A program made the translations under genes and the position numbers. From JAKFEW01 sp036675505 (lineage in GTDB: Bacteria > Cyanobacteriota > Sericytochromatia > S15B-MN24 > JAQBPE01), in assembly GCA_036675505.1 (NCBI GenBank), contig JAKFEW010000141.1, forward strand, positions 1 through 64,000: a DNA stretch of 64,000 nucleotides, in the 5' to 3' direction. The notes below the pieces were generated by a model. That model was not told where the DNA came from. It worked only from the letters and a program-made list of their open reading frames with translations, and searched no databases. Shown here piece by piece: positions 19,489 through 28,099 of this stretch. How positions within the stretch are numbered: the first letter of the stretch is position 1; every line of letters starts with the position of its first letter.

Positions 19489-20325
19489 GTGAGGCTGTGC
19501 GCGAGGCTCGTCAGGATGTCGGTGGGGCTCGCAGCGGCCTTGCTGCTGGCACGTCCTGCCCTGGCCGAGCCGACTCGCGCATCGCTCGAGAAACTCGCCG
19601 ACACCCCTGACCTTATGCAGACCCACCCCGAGGCCGGCTTGCCGGGCGGCGGGGCGGCGTACTGCGGGCCGGTGGCGGTCTCGAACTCGCTCGTGTGGCT
19701 CGCGAAGCACGGGTACCCCCGCCTCGCCCCGTTCGACCAGCCCGGGCCCGCGGGGCAGGGAGCGCTGGCCGCGCTCCTCGGCGGGCCTGCCTACATGAAG
19801 ACGAGCACATCGGAAGGCACGGGCGCGCGGGCCATGGCGAAAGGCCTGTCGCGCTACCTGAAGGACCACGGGGTGGCGGCCCACCAGGTCCGCTTCCGTG
19901 GCTGCGACCCGGTGCCCGCGGCATACAGCGCGGGCATGCGGCCGCCGGACCTGGCCTGGCTCAAACGCGGCCTGGCCGGCCACGGCGCTGTGTGGCTCAA
20001 GATCGGTTGGTACCACCATGAACGCGCGACCGATACCTACAGCATCTTCGCCGGGCACTGGGTGACCCTGGTCGGGTACGGGCAGGACGCGCACGGCCGG
20101 CCGGACCCCGCCGTCTTGATTATCCACGACCCTGCGCCGCGCAGCGGGCCGGCGCTCAGCCATGACTACGTGCGCGCGATGCCGATGGCTAGCGGCACGG
20201 TGCTGGCACATGGGCGGGTCGCCACGCATCCTACCCGTGGCTACCACCGGCTTGGCGGCGGGCTGCGCATCAAGGCTGGCGCGGATGCCGGGATTCTCGA
20301 TGGGGCGTTGGTGCTGACGCTCTGA
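19489..20325 (+). CDS. Exported C39-like cysteine peptidase
   Basis: About 278 residues with an N-terminal signal peptide ending ARPALA. The catalytic Cys sits in AAYCGPVAVSNSLVWLA, the His in AGHWVTLVGYG and the third polar residue in IIHDPAP, which is the order of papain-like C39 peptidases. It is probably secreted to the periplasm or cell surface. The GTG at 19489 gives a positively charged signal-peptide n-region; an ATG at 19516 would also be possible but loses it. The gene begins eight bases after the EamA transporter, suggesting co-transcription, although nothing indicates a shared substrate. Confidence 0.75.
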   Translation: MRLCARLVRMSVGLAAALLLARPALAEPTRASLEKLADTPDLMQTHPEAGLPGGGAAYCGPVAVSNSLVWLAKHGYPRLAPFDQPGPAGQGALAALLGGPAYMKTSTSEGTGARAMAKGLSRYLKDHGVAAHQVRFRGCDPVPAAYSAGMRPPDLAWLKRGLAGHGAVWLKIGWYHHERATDTYSIFAGHWVTLVGYGQDAHGRPDPAVLIIHDPAPRSGPALSHDYVRAMPMASGTVLAHGRVATHPTRGYHRLGGGLRIKAGADAGILDGALVLTL

Positions 20326-20391
20326 ACGCCTTCGCCGTCACGATTCCCTTCGGCGTCGCGAGCCTTCCTCCGCCGCTGGGCGGCGGGCGGA

Positions 20392-20634
20392 TCAGAGGAT
20401 GCCGCCGCCGAGCATCAGGCGCATCGAGCCGGCCACGATCGCGATGCTGCAGCAGATGATGCCGGCCACCGCCATGTTGTTGTCGCCCTCCGGCGTCTTC
20501 GCGAGCAGGCTGATGATCAGGCCCACGATCGCGAAGGGGATGTTCAGCCAGTTGTACCAGCCCACGCAAGGCAGGAAGCCCAGGCCGAGGCCGAGCAGCG
20601 AGAGGATGCCGAAGACGAGGGCTACGACTTGCAT
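20392..20634 (-). CDS. Small membrane protein (DUF4190-like)
   Basis: An 80-residue protein with three hydrophobic stretches (VVALVFGILSLLGLGLGFLP, IPFAIVGLIISLLA, VAGIICCSIAIVAG). Its pattern is like the small DUF4190-type membrane proteins of unknown function. CAGGAG lies six bases before the ATG. Its first 13 bases overlap the end of the upstream DUF2752-like gene, and small proteins of these two kinds often sit together. Confidence 0.65.
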   Translation of the reverse strand: MQVVALVFGILSLLGLGLGFLPCVGWYNWLNIPFAIVGLIISLLAKTPEGDNNMAVAGIICCSIAIVAGSMRLMLGGGIL

Positions 20635-20960
20635 TGGAATCTCCTGAAGAGTCCTGGTCCGGCGAGCAGAAACGCCACCGCGTTCAGAACGAACATCCCG
20701 TAGAGTACCGGGGATGCCGGGTTCGCCGCGCGGGCGCGCGTCACGTCGCCCGCACTCAGCGCCAGAAATCCCGTGGTGAGGCCGCAGGCCGGGCACGGCA
20801 CGCCGTGCTTCACGCGCGACTCGCAGGGCGGCAGGGTCGCCTGGATCGTGTCCGCTCGCACGACGAACGGCAGCGCCAGCACGGCGATCGCCGCCAGGCT
20901 CACGATGGCCCAGACGATCGCGAACGCCTTGAGCACATCGGCACGGAGGGCTGCGGTCAT
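20622..20960 (-). CDS. DUF2752-like membrane protein
   Basis: A 112-residue membrane protein with the motif CPACGLTTGFLAL, characteristic of DUF2752, and two flanking hydrophobic helices (AIVWAIVSLAAIAVLALPFVV near the N-terminus, VLYGMFVLNAVAFLLAG near the C-terminus). Function unknown. The ATG at 20960 is preceded by TATGAT with a six-base gap and no Shine-Dalgarno, consistent with a leaderless message. Upstream in-frame codons are not plausible protein. Confidence 0.75.
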   Translation of the reverse strand: MTAALRADVLKAFAIVWAIVSLAAIAVLALPFVVRADTIQATLPPCESRVKHGVPCPACGLTTGFLALSAGDVTRARAANPASPVLYGMFVLNAVAFLLAGPGLFRRFQCKS

Positions 20961-20966
20961 CGCGTC

Positions 20967-20972
20967 ATCATA
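20967..20972 (-). promoter_or_regulatory. -10-like TATGAT, six bases before start codon
   Basis: GGTATGATGACGCG immediately precedes the DUF2752-like ATG on the minus strand. No -35 box is obvious. The six-base spacing would start transcription at the ATG. Confidence 0.5.
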
Positions 20973-21055
20973 CCAGCCCGCTTGATTCGCGGTCGCTCCT
21001 TCGGTATCCTGGCGGTCGCCTGCCGCCCCACCCACCCACCCCAAGTGGAGAGTGT

Positions 21056-22534
21056 ATGATCCCGCTTCGCTCGGCCTCCCGCGTCACCATCGTCGCGTTC
21101 CTGCTCACAGCCAGCCTCGGCGCAGGGCCCGGTGCGGCTGCCCTCACGGCGCCCTCCACGGACGTCTTGATCATCGGCGCCGGCCTCGCCGGCCTGAGCA
21201 CGGCGTACTACGCCAAGCAGGCCGGGCTCAGCTACCGCGTGCTCGAGATGACGCCGCACATCGGCGGGCGCATGCGCTCGGCGAAGTACCCGCAGGGCGT
21301 GGCCGCGGAGGCGGGCCTGATGGAGTTCTGGGAGGGCAACCCGGCGCTCGACATCGCGCATGCGCTGAAAGTGCCCACCGATCGGGGCGACACCTCGTTC
21401 TCGAGCTTCTACTACCAGAAGAAGTTCATTCCCTTCACGCAGGACACCAACGAAGAGTTCCTCAAGGCGCTGCTGCCGCCCGCCGAGCGCACCGCCTACG
21501 CGAAGTGGGACGCCCGGATGGACGCGATGTACAAGCGCGTGAAGGCCACACGCCCGCTCCCCGCGGACTTGTTGAAGCTCAAGGACGTGGCCTTCAGCGA
21601 CTGGATCAAGCAGTCGTCAGGGCTCTCGCCGAAGGCCCAGGCGCTCGTGCAGGGCGCCACCGAGCCCGAGTTCGCGACCAGCTGGGAGCGCATCTCGGCG
21701 CTCGACGGCCTCGAGGAGTGGCACATCTTCTCGGGCAAGGGCACCGGCAACCAGCACATCCAGGGCGGCAACCAGAAGCTCGGCGAGGCGATCGCCGACC
21801 ACGTCGGCCGCGACAAAGTCGACCTCAACCGCCAGGTCACCAACGTCACGATCGGCAAGGACGGCGTCCAGGCGCTCGCGATGGACCCCTCGGACTACCG
21901 CTTCCACCACTACGAGGCCAAGCACATCGTCACCACGATGCCGCTCTACCGCCTCTACGAGATCCAGTTCACGCCGCCCTTGCCCACCAAGGTGCGCGAG
22001 GCGATCGATACGCAGTCCTGGGGCGCCTACTTCACGGCCCATGTGATCGTGGCCGACGCCGCGAAGAAGTTCTGGGAGGTGGATGGCTCGAGCATCCTGC
22101 CGATCCTCACCACCGGCCCGCTGAGCGTCATCTACGAGGGCGAGAGCGAGAGCAAGGACCACCAGCTGCTCAACATCCTCGTCACCGGCGACCACGCCGA
22201 GACCTTCAACGCGCGCACGGGCTCGCTCGACGAGGTGAAGCGCCAGCTGACGGCCGCCTTCGACCAGCAGTGGCCGGGCTTCTCGAAGCACATCCAGCAG
22301 ATGACCTTCGTGCGCTACCACCCGCGCGCGATCGCCTCGTGGCCGGTCGGCCGCTCGCGCTGGGACGGCCTCTCGGAGCTGGTCCGCCAGCCGCAGCTCG
22401 GCCGGCTGTACCTCGCGGGCGACTTTACCGAGGGCACGCACTCCGACGGCGCCGTGCGCTCGGCGCAGCGCGTGGTGCAGCAGATCACGAGGGCCGAGGG
22501 CCGCAGCTGGACCCCGCCCGTGCGCGCCCACTGA
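21056..22534 (+). CDS. Exported FAD-dependent amine oxidase-like oxidoreductase
   Basis: A 492-residue flavoprotein with an N-terminal signal segment (VTIVAFLLTASLGAG). The FAD-binding Rossmann motif follows (DVLIIGAGLAGLSTAYYAKQ, then a GGRMRS arginine pair). The C-terminal FAD contact is LYLAGDFTEGTHSDGAVRSAQR. This is the monoamine oxidase / protoporphyrinogen oxidase / desaturase superfamily; the substrate is unknown. GGAGA precedes the ATG. Export of a flavin amine oxidase is less common, and this window has a second exported FAD enzyme at 25.2 kb. Confidence 0.82.
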   Translation: MIPLRSASRVTIVAFLLTASLGAGPGAAALTAPSTDVLIIGAGLAGLSTAYYAKQAGLSYRVLEMTPHIGGRMRSAKYPQGVAAEAGLMEFWEGNPALDIAHALKVPTDRGDTSFSSFYYQKKFIPFTQDTNEEFLKALLPPAERTAYAKWDARMDAMYKRVKATRPLPADLLKLKDVAFSDWIKQSSGLSPKAQALVQGATEPEFATSWERISALDGLEEWHIFSGKGTGNQHIQGGNQKLGEAIADHVGRDKVDLNRQVTNVTIGKDGVQALAMDPSDYRFHHYEAKHIVTTMPLYRLYEIQFTPPLPTKVREAIDTQSWGAYFTAHVIVADAAKKFWEVDGSSILPILTTGPLSVIYEGESESKDHQLLNILVTGDHAETFNARTGSLDEVKRQLTAAFDQQWPGFSKHIQQMTFVRYHPRAIASWPVGRSRWDGLSELVRQPQLGRLYLAGDFTEGTHSDGAVRSAQRVVQQITRAEGRSWTPPVRAH

Positions 22535-22553
22535 CCCGCTTGCGGCGGAAGCG

Positions 22554-23387
22554 CTATTCCGGCACGAGCGTCAACACGCTCGCCTGCGCCCGGTTGAAGA
22601 ACCGCAGCGGCGCGATGCTCGTGCCCAGCCCCGAGTCGATGTAGAGCTTGCGGCGGCCCGGCAGGTCGTAGAGGCCCTTGTCCCAGCGCGGGCAGAAGCC
22701 CTGGCCGGGCGCGACCAGCGCGCCGACGCCCGGCACGCGCACCTGGCCGCCATGGGTGTGGCCGGCCAGCACGAGGTCCACGGGCGCGTCGCCGAGGCGG
22801 TCGACGAGCTCGGGCGCGTGGGTGATCGCGATCGCGCAGCCGCGCGGATCGAGGCCGGCGGTTGCCAGGTCGAGGCGGTCGGCGCCGGTGTAGGCGTCGT
22901 CCACGCCCACCACCTCGACGCCGGGCACGAGCGGCGCGTGCCGGTTGACCAGCACCGTGACGCCGCGCGCGGCGAGCCCGGCCGCGAGCTCCGCGAGCCG
23001 GCCGGACCAGTGCTCGTGGTTGCCCGGCACCCAGAAGACCTTCGGCGACACCACTTTCAGGCCCTCGGCCCAGGCGAACGCGCGCGCGAGGTCCTTCGTG
23101 GTGTGGTCGATCAGATCGCCGGTCACCACGATCGCGTCCGGCCGCTGGGCGCCCAGGTCCGCGAGGAAGCGCGCGTTGCCGCCGGGCAGCAGCTTGTCGT
23201 GGATGTCCGAGAGGTGCAGGAGCCGGAGCGTGGTGCCGGCCGGCAGGTCGCGCACGGCGATGCGTTGCTCGGCGAGCTTCGGCAGGTTGCACTCGGCATA
23301 GTCCCAGGCCACGAGCACGAGGCCGGCCGCCGCCCAGCGGCGCAGGGTGCGGGTCCAGGGGCGGGCGGGGGTGGGCGCGTCGGACAT
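22554..23387 (-). CDS. Calcineurin-like metallophosphoesterase, membrane-anchored
   Basis: A 277-residue protein with one N-terminal hydrophobic segment (WAAAGLVLVAWDYAE). It has the full metallophosphoesterase set in order: LHLSDIHD, VTGDLIDH, VPGNHEHW, ITHAPEL and AGHTHGGQVRVP. It resembles the YkuE/UDP-2,3-diacylglucosamine pyrophosphatase-like group, so hydrolysis of a phosphoester or pyrophosphate at the membrane is expected. The start at 23387 lies six bases after TATCAT and has no ribosome-binding site. It is divergent from the HlyD-type gene and convergent with the flavin oxidase. Confidence 0.88.
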   Translation of the reverse strand: MSDAPTPARPWTRTLRRWAAAGLVLVAWDYAECNLPKLAEQRIAVRDLPAGTTLRLLHLSDIHDKLLPGGNARFLADLGAQRPDAIVVTGDLIDHTTKDLARAFAWAEGLKVVSPKVFWVPGNHEHWSGRLAELAAGLAARGVTVLVNRHAPLVPGVEVVGVDDAYTGADRLDLATAGLDPRGCAIAITHAPELVDRLGDAPVDLVLAGHTHGGQVRVPGVGALVAPGQGFCPRWDKGLYDLPGRRKLYIDSGLGTSIAPLRFFNRAQASVLTLVPE

Positions 23388-23393
23388 ACGGGC

Positions 23394-23399
23394 ATGATA
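23394..23399 (-). promoter_or_regulatory. -10-like TATCAT, six bases before start codon
   Basis: GGTATCATGCCCGT directly precedes the metallophosphoesterase ATG on the minus strand, with the same six-base gap as at 20967. It lies about 45 bp from the divergent TATAAT at 23444. Confidence 0.5.
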
Positions 23400-23443
23400 C
23401 CGCCGATTCCGGCCTTCGGCGCGCCGCGGCCGTGCGAGCTGGG

Positions 23444-23449
23444 TATAAT
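23444..23449 (+). promoter_or_regulatory. Perfect -10 TATAAT for the HlyD-type gene
   Basis: GGGTATAATGCGG lies 16 bases upstream of the ATG at 23466. This predicts a very short leader of roughly nine bases. No convincing -35 is seen 17 bases upstream. Confidence 0.6.
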
Positions 23450-23465
23450 GCGGCAGCCGACCGCC

Positions 23466-24644
23466 ATGACCTCTGACCCCCTTCCCACGCCCCTTCCCGC
23501 CGCCGCGCCGCCCACCGCTCCCCCCAGCGGGGCGCTCGATGTGCACGCCGTGGTGCCGCAGGCGCCTGCCCGGCCGCGGCGCAAGCCGCCGGTCGCCCTC
23601 GCGATCGTGCTCGCGACCGGCATGGGGCTCGGCCTCTTCCTCGATTTCCAGGCGAGCGGCGCGGTCACCGCCATGAGCGCGCAGGCCGGCGGCCCGATCG
23701 TCGTCGCGGCCGCCCGCGCGCCTGGCCAGGTCGCCGAGGTGCGCGTCGAGGAAGGCGCGCACGTGAAGGCGGGCGACGTCCTCGCGCGGCTCGACGACAG
23801 CGACGCCCGCACCCTGGTGCTGCAGGCCGAGGCGGACCTCGCCGCGGCGCAGGCGGCGCTCGCGGCCTCGCGCGCGAACGACGTGCTCGAGGGCCGGAGG
23901 CTCGCGACGAACGTGGCCCAGGCCGCCGCGGCGCTCGCCGCCACGCGGGCCGCGGTGCGCGGCGCCGAGGCGACCGTGGGCCGGGTGCGCAGCGAATACG
24001 GCCGCTTGCAGGGGCTCGAGCGCAAGGGGCTCGTCTCGGCCCAGGAGCTCGAGACCGCGCGCGTGGCGATCGCCACCGCCCGCGCCGACGCGGACGCCGC
24101 GCGGGCGCGCGCCGCGAGCGGGGAAGAGACGCTGCGGCTCGCCCGCGCGGGCGGCGCCGAGGCGGTCGCGACCCTCGACGACGTCGACGTCCTGCGCGCC
24201 CAGGCGAAGCGCGCCGAGGCGCTGCTCGCGATCGCCCGGCTGCGGCTCGGCCAGGTCGAAGTCAAAGCCCCGATCGCGGGCGTGGTGGTGCGCCGCCAGG
24301 CCCACCCCGGCGAGGCCGTGGTGGCCGGCCAGCCGATGCTCGCGGTGGTGGATCCCGCGCGCGTGTGGGTCACCGCCTACGTCGACGAGGTCCAGGCGCC
24401 GCGCGTGCGCGAGGGTGCCGTGGCGACCGTGCGCTTCGACGCGCTGCCTGGCAAACGCTTCGCCGGCCGCGTCGCCTTCGTTTCAGCGGCCACGGGCGAT
24501 GGCGCGACGCTCGCGCCGTCCAACGCGATGCCGGTGACCGGCCTGCGCGTGCCCCAGCGCGTGCCGGTGCGCGTCACGCTCGACGCGCCGGATCCCGCCG
24601 TGCGGCCCGGCATGTCGGCCCTGGTGCGCATCGAGGCGCGCTAG
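23466..24644 (+). CDS. HlyD-family membrane fusion (periplasmic adaptor) protein
   Basis: A 392-residue protein with a Pro-rich cytoplasmic N-terminus and one membrane anchor (VALAIVLATGMGLGLFL). A lipoyl-like half (VAEVRVEEGAHVKAGDVLARLDDSDA), a long alpha-helical hairpin (about 120-260) and the second half (IAGVVVRRQAHPGEAVVAGQ) with a beta-barrel follow. Such adaptors bridge an inner-membrane ABC, MFS or RND pump to an outer channel. No pump component is encoded next to it, so the partner is elsewhere or absent. An upstream in-frame ATG at 23448 overlaps the TATAAT box and is less likely. Confidence 0.85.
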   Translation: MTSDPLPTPLPAAAPPTAPPSGALDVHAVVPQAPARPRRKPPVALAIVLATGMGLGLFLDFQASGAVTAMSAQAGGPIVVAAARAPGQVAEVRVEEGAHVKAGDVLARLDDSDARTLVLQAEADLAAAQAALAASRANDVLEGRRLATNVAQAAAALAATRAAVRGAEATVGRVRSEYGRLQGLERKGLVSAQELETARVAIATARADADAARARAASGEETLRLARAGGAEAVATLDDVDVLRAQAKRAEALLAIARLRLGQVEVKAPIAGVVVRRQAHPGEAVVAGQPMLAVVDPARVWVTAYVDEVQAPRVREGAVATVRFDALPGKRFAGRVAFVSAATGDGATLAPSNAMPVTGLRVPQRVPVRVTLDAPDPAVRPGMSALVRIEAR

Positions 24645-24647
24645 CGC

Positions 24648-24671
24648 TTTTCCGCGCCGCGGCGCGGAAAT
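24648..24671. terminator. GC-rich 10-bp hairpin between convergent genes
   Basis: Arms TTTCCGCGCC and GGCGCGGAAA are perfectly complementary and sit between the HlyD-type stop and the DUF4956 stop. It lacks a T run on the 3' side of either strand, so intrinsic termination is possible but not canonical. Confidence 0.45.
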
Positions 24672-24675
24672 AAAC

Positions 24676-25152
24676 CTAGGCCGCGTCCTCGGCCTTGGCC
24701 TTCTTGCCCTTCTTCTCTTTCTCCACCACCGGCGCCGCCTCGAAGATCGTGCGCAGCAGCACCTGCACGAGGCACAGGAACAGCGCGCCGGCCACCGCCA
24801 GGCGGATCATGCCGACGCCACAGGCCATGCCCACCGCTACCGACGAGAGCAGCGTGGCGGCCTCGGCCGAGTTCTTCACGTTCGAGCGGAAGCGGATGAC
24901 GCTCAAGATGCCCACCGCGCCGAAGGCGCGGCTGATGCTGTCGCCCACCACCATCAGCACGAGCGCCATGATGCAGGCGAGCAGGATCTGCGACTGGGCG
25001 ATGTCCGGCTCGTACTGCTCGGCCGAAGAGACCTTGTAGACGTAAGCCATCAGCGCGCTGAGCCCGAACGCGGCCATGAACGACACGAACATCGCCACCG
25101 GGGTCGCGCCGGGCAGCAGGACGTCGAGGCTGGATTCAAGGTCGGGGAACAT
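24676..25152 (-). CDS. DUF4956 membrane protein
   Basis: A 158-residue membrane protein with about four hydrophobic segments. The core GAVGILSVIRFRSNVKNSAEAATLL matches the DUF4956 signature (an IVRFR-like motif after a small-residue helix). The C-terminus is a Lys-rich cytoplasmic tail. DUF4956 proteins often occur near polyphosphate-VTC-like or CotH genes, neither of which is present here. TATGAA lies nine bases ahead of the ATG. Function unknown. Confidence 0.75.
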   Translation of the reverse strand: MFPDLESSLDVLLPGATPVAMFVSFMAAFGLSALMAYVYKVSSAEQYEPDIAQSQILLACIMALVLMVVGDSISRAFGAVGILSVIRFRSNVKNSAEAATLLSSVAVGMACGVGMIRLAVAGALFLCLVQVLLRTIFEAAPVVEKEKKGKKAKAEDAA

Positions 25153-25218
25153 CGTGCGGGCTTCATACCCGCGGGGTACAAGGCCGGCACCTCACGCCCG
25201 CTTGCCAGGAAGGTGTCC

Positions 25219-26751
25219 ATGAAGCAGCCCGCCGAGCCCTCCCGCCGCCAGTTCCTGCAAGGCTTCGGCCTGGCCTCGGCCGCCTTCGCGGCCGGCGTGC
25301 TGCGCACCGACGACGCGCTCGCGAAGGTCGCGCGCGTCGGCCTGCCCGACGTGAAGGTGGTGGTCGGCGGCGAGGACAACCGCGTCGGCCACCTGATCCG
25401 GGACGGGCACCCTTTCGTCATTCCCGCGCCGTCGCGGAAGGTCGACGTGGTGATCGTGGGCGCGGGCATCAGCGGCCTCACCGCGGCCTACGTGCTGCGC
25501 ACGGCCGACCTCCTGATCCTCGAGAAGGAAGCCCGGCCGGGGGGCCACGCGCGCAAGGCGAGCTGGCGCGACGTCACCTACGGCGAGGGCGCGGCCTACG
25601 TCGAGGACACCGCGGGCTACGTCGGCACGCTGATCGACGAGCTGCGCATCCCGCTCGTGAAGATCGCCGATCCGGGCGACGCTTACTGGGCGGGTGGCCG
25701 GGCGGTGCCGGACTTCCTGGGCGACGGCGCCGACCGGCTGCCCTTCGCGCCGAAGGCCCGCAAGGCCTTCAAGGCGTTCGTCGCCGACATGGCGAAGATG
25801 AAGGACCTGCCGCCGCTGCCGGTCGAGGACGCCTCGTCCGCGGCGCTGCGCTGGGACGGTATCTCCTTCGGCCACCACGTGCGCAAGGCCTACGGCGCCG
25901 AGGTCCACCGCTTCGTCGATCTCTATTGCCGCTCGGCCCTCGGCGGCCCGGCCGACGAGATCTCCGCGTACTGGGGCCTGTGCTTCCTCGCGGGCGAGGG
26001 CGGCGAGCGCTACACGGCGCCTGGCGGCAACGCGGTCTACGGCGAGGCGCTCTACAAGGCGGTGGGGCCCTCGCGCGTGACGACCGGCGCCACCGTGATC
26101 CGCGTCGAGCCGAAGGGCGACGGCGCGCTGGTGTCTTACGTCGTCGGCGACGAGGTGACCACGGTCGAGGCCAAGGCCGTGATCATGACCTGCGCCAAGC
26201 ACATCACGCGCCGGGTGGTGGCAGGCTTGCCCAAGGACCAGGCCGACGCGATGGGCCAGGTGCGCTACGAGCCGTACGTCGTGGCGAACGTGCTGGTCGA
26301 AGGCGCCGTGCCGCGGCCGGCCTTCGACACCTGGGTGGGCGACGGCAGCCCCTTCGTGGACCTCGTGGTGGCCGACTGGGCCAACCCGGACAGGACGCGC
26401 CGGCATGGCGTGCTCACGGCCTATTGCCCGATCGGCTTCGGCGACCGCTGGCGGCTGCTCGACGACGGCTGGATGAAAGACCACGGCCGCCGCGTCGTGC
26501 GCCAGCTCGACCAGATGTATCCAGGCCTCGCGGGCCGCGTGGTCGAGGTGCGCACGTTCCGCTGGGGCCACCCGATGGTGACTTCCACGATCGGCGCGCT
26601 CACGAAGCTGCGGCCCAAGGTGGTGCGGCCCTTTGGCGCGATCCGCTTCGCAGGCTCGGACAGCCAGATGACCGCGACGATCGAGGCCGCGGTCTGGGAG
26701 GGGCGGGCGAACGCGCTCGCGGTGCAGGCGAAGCTGGTCGGGAAACGCTGA
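25219..26751 (+). CDS. Tat-exported FAD-dependent oxidoreductase
   Basis: The ATG at 25219 follows AGGAAGG by five bases and gives a twin-arginine signal (SRRQFLQGFGLASAAFAAG), predicting folded export with cofactor. The 510-residue protein then shows an FAD Rossmann motif (DVVIVGAGISGLTAAYVL) with a GGHARK loop and a C-terminal cofactor contact (IRFAGSDSQMTATIEAAVWEG). This is the amine oxidase / NAD(P)-binding flavoprotein superfamily; the substrate is unknown. It is divergent from the DUF4956 gene. Confidence 0.82.
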   Translation: MKQPAEPSRRQFLQGFGLASAAFAAGVLRTDDALAKVARVGLPDVKVVVGGEDNRVGHLIRDGHPFVIPAPSRKVDVVIVGAGISGLTAAYVLRTADLLILEKEARPGGHARKASWRDVTYGEGAAYVEDTAGYVGTLIDELRIPLVKIADPGDAYWAGGRAVPDFLGDGADRLPFAPKARKAFKAFVADMAKMKDLPPLPVEDASSAALRWDGISFGHHVRKAYGAEVHRFVDLYCRSALGGPADEISAYWGLCFLAGEGGERYTAPGGNAVYGEALYKAVGPSRVTTGATVIRVEPKGDGALVSYVVGDEVTTVEAKAVIMTCAKHITRRVVAGLPKDQADAMGQVRYEPYVVANVLVEGAVPRPAFDTWVGDGSPFVDLVVADWANPDRTRRHGVLTAYCPIGFGDRWRLLDDGWMKDHGRRVVRQLDQMYPGLAGRVVEVRTFRWGHPMVTSTIGALTKLRPKVVRPFGAIRFAGSDSQMTATIEAAVWEGRANALAVQAKLVGKR

Positions 26752-26775
26752 CCGCTCCACCGAGGCCGGGGCACG

Positions 26776-28062
26776 TTACTGGACTTCGACCACCCGCAGC
26801 GCATAACGCGAGAACCCCTTCGGGACGCGCACGTACCACTTGTCGAGCCGCACCTCGCCCGGCCTGAGCTCCATGCCCTCGCCGGACACCACCAGCCGCT
26901 CGTATTCGCCGATGCGCCGGCTCGACGCGTCGAGCAGGGCCATCTCGAGCCTGAGCGTGCGGATCGCCGCGCCCTTGTTGTGCAGCTCGAACTGGCCGAT
27001 CGCGATCGGGTCGGCCTTCAAGAAGGTCATCTTCTGCACAGTGAGCGTGCGCTCGCGCACCTCGAGGTCCAGGTGCGCGGGCTTCGCGATCGCCCATTCC
27101 AGCGGCGCGACCGGGGTCGTGCCGTAGCGCGCGGGCGCCTGTACCTCGTCGCGCGAGCGCACGGTCAGGCGCACCTTGCGCAGCGCCGGGGTGGTCTCGC
27201 GGATGCCGCCGAGCAGCTGCATGTCGCCGGGTCGCAGCGTGGCGGTCTGGCTGCCCGCCACCTCGGTGGTGTAAAGCGAGAGGGGGCGATCGCCCGCGTC
27301 GAGCAGCGCCACCTCCACGAGCAGCCGGGCGATCTCGGTGCGGCCGTCGTTGCGGACCTCGGCGGCGAGCTTCCAGAAGGAGCGTTCCGGGTAGTTGTTC
27401 AGGCGGCAGAAGCGCGGCGTGACGCGCAGCCCGGCGGCCTGGGGGCCGGGGGTGAGCTCGAAGGGGATCTCGATTTCGGCGGGCACGGCTTCGGCCTGGG
27501 CGGTCGGCGGCCGCTCCCGCGCGGCCGGGGCCTGGCGGGGCGACGAGACGCCCAGGTACACGACGGCGACCACCCCGAGCGTCAGCAACACGATCGCCCA
27601 GGCGATCAGCCGCGCGGGCCGCCTGGGCCGTTGCCGCGGCCGCGCGTCCAGCTCGTTCAGCAACCCGAAGCCCCGCTGCCAGCCCGGATCGATCGCGAGC
27701 GCCCGCCGCGCGTGCCGCCCCGCCGCCTCGCGATCCGCGGCCCGCCCTTCGGCGCGCCAGCGGCCCAGGTGCGCCTCGGCCTGGTCGCAGGCCACGGCGT
27801 GGTCCTGCGGGCGGAGTTCGGCGGCCGTCGCGAGCTCGGCGATCGCGTCCGCCCAGCGGCCATGCGCCAGGTGGCCGCGCCCGCGCTGGTGGGCGGCCTG
27901 GGCCGCGGCGTCGATTGCCGCGAGGTCCGCGTCGGTGAGGCCGAGCTCGCTCGCGATCGCCCGCAGCTCGTCGGCGTCGAGCGCCTGGTCGCGCGCCGCC
28001 TTGAGCGCCGCGACCCGTGCGAGGTAAGCCTGGAGGACGTCCTCCGCCGCGCGATCGGTCAT
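26776..28062 (-). CDS. TPR protein with transmembrane anchor and extracytoplasmic beta domains
   Basis: A 428-residue protein. Residues 1-140 are cytoplasmic and helical with TPR-like pairs (RGHLAHGRWADAIAELATAA). A membrane segment follows a basic stretch at about 150-172 (LIAWAIVLLTLGVVAVVYLG). The rest is two beta-rich FxLYD-like modules (LAAEVRNDGRTEIARLLVEVALLD; FELHNKGAAIRTLRLEMALLD) facing the periplasm. No enzyme motif. The ATG lies six bases after TAGAAT with no Shine-Dalgarno. Confidence 0.72.
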   Translation of the reverse strand: MTDRAAEDVLQAYLARVAALKAARDQALDADELRAIASELGLTDADLAAIDAAAQAAHQRGRGHLAHGRWADAIAELATAAELRPQDHAVACDQAEAHLGRWRAEGRAADREAAGRHARRALAIDPGWQRGFGLLNELDARPRQRPRRPARLIAWAIVLLTLGVVAVVYLGVSSPRQAPAARERPPTAQAEAVPAEIEIPFELTPGPQAAGLRVTPRFCRLNNYPERSFWKLAAEVRNDGRTEIARLLVEVALLDAGDRPLSLYTTEVAGSQTATLRPGDMQLLGGIRETTPALRKVRLTVRSRDEVQAPARYGTTPVAPLEWAIAKPAHLDLEVRERTLTVQKMTFLKADPIAIGQFELHNKGAAIRTLRLEMALLDASSRRIGEYERLVVSGEGMELRPGEVRLDKWYVRVPKGFSRYALRVVEVQ

Positions 28063-28068
28063 GGCCGC

Positions 28069-28074
28069 ATTCTA
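28069..28074 (-). promoter_or_regulatory. -10-like TAGAAT, six bases before start codon
   Basis: GGGTAGAATGCGGCC directly precedes the TPR membrane protein ATG on the minus strand. It has the same architecture as the 20967, 23394, 41325 and 46533 elements. Confidence 0.5.
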
Positions 28075-28099
28075 CCCACGGCGGGCCGCCGTGGTGGCT

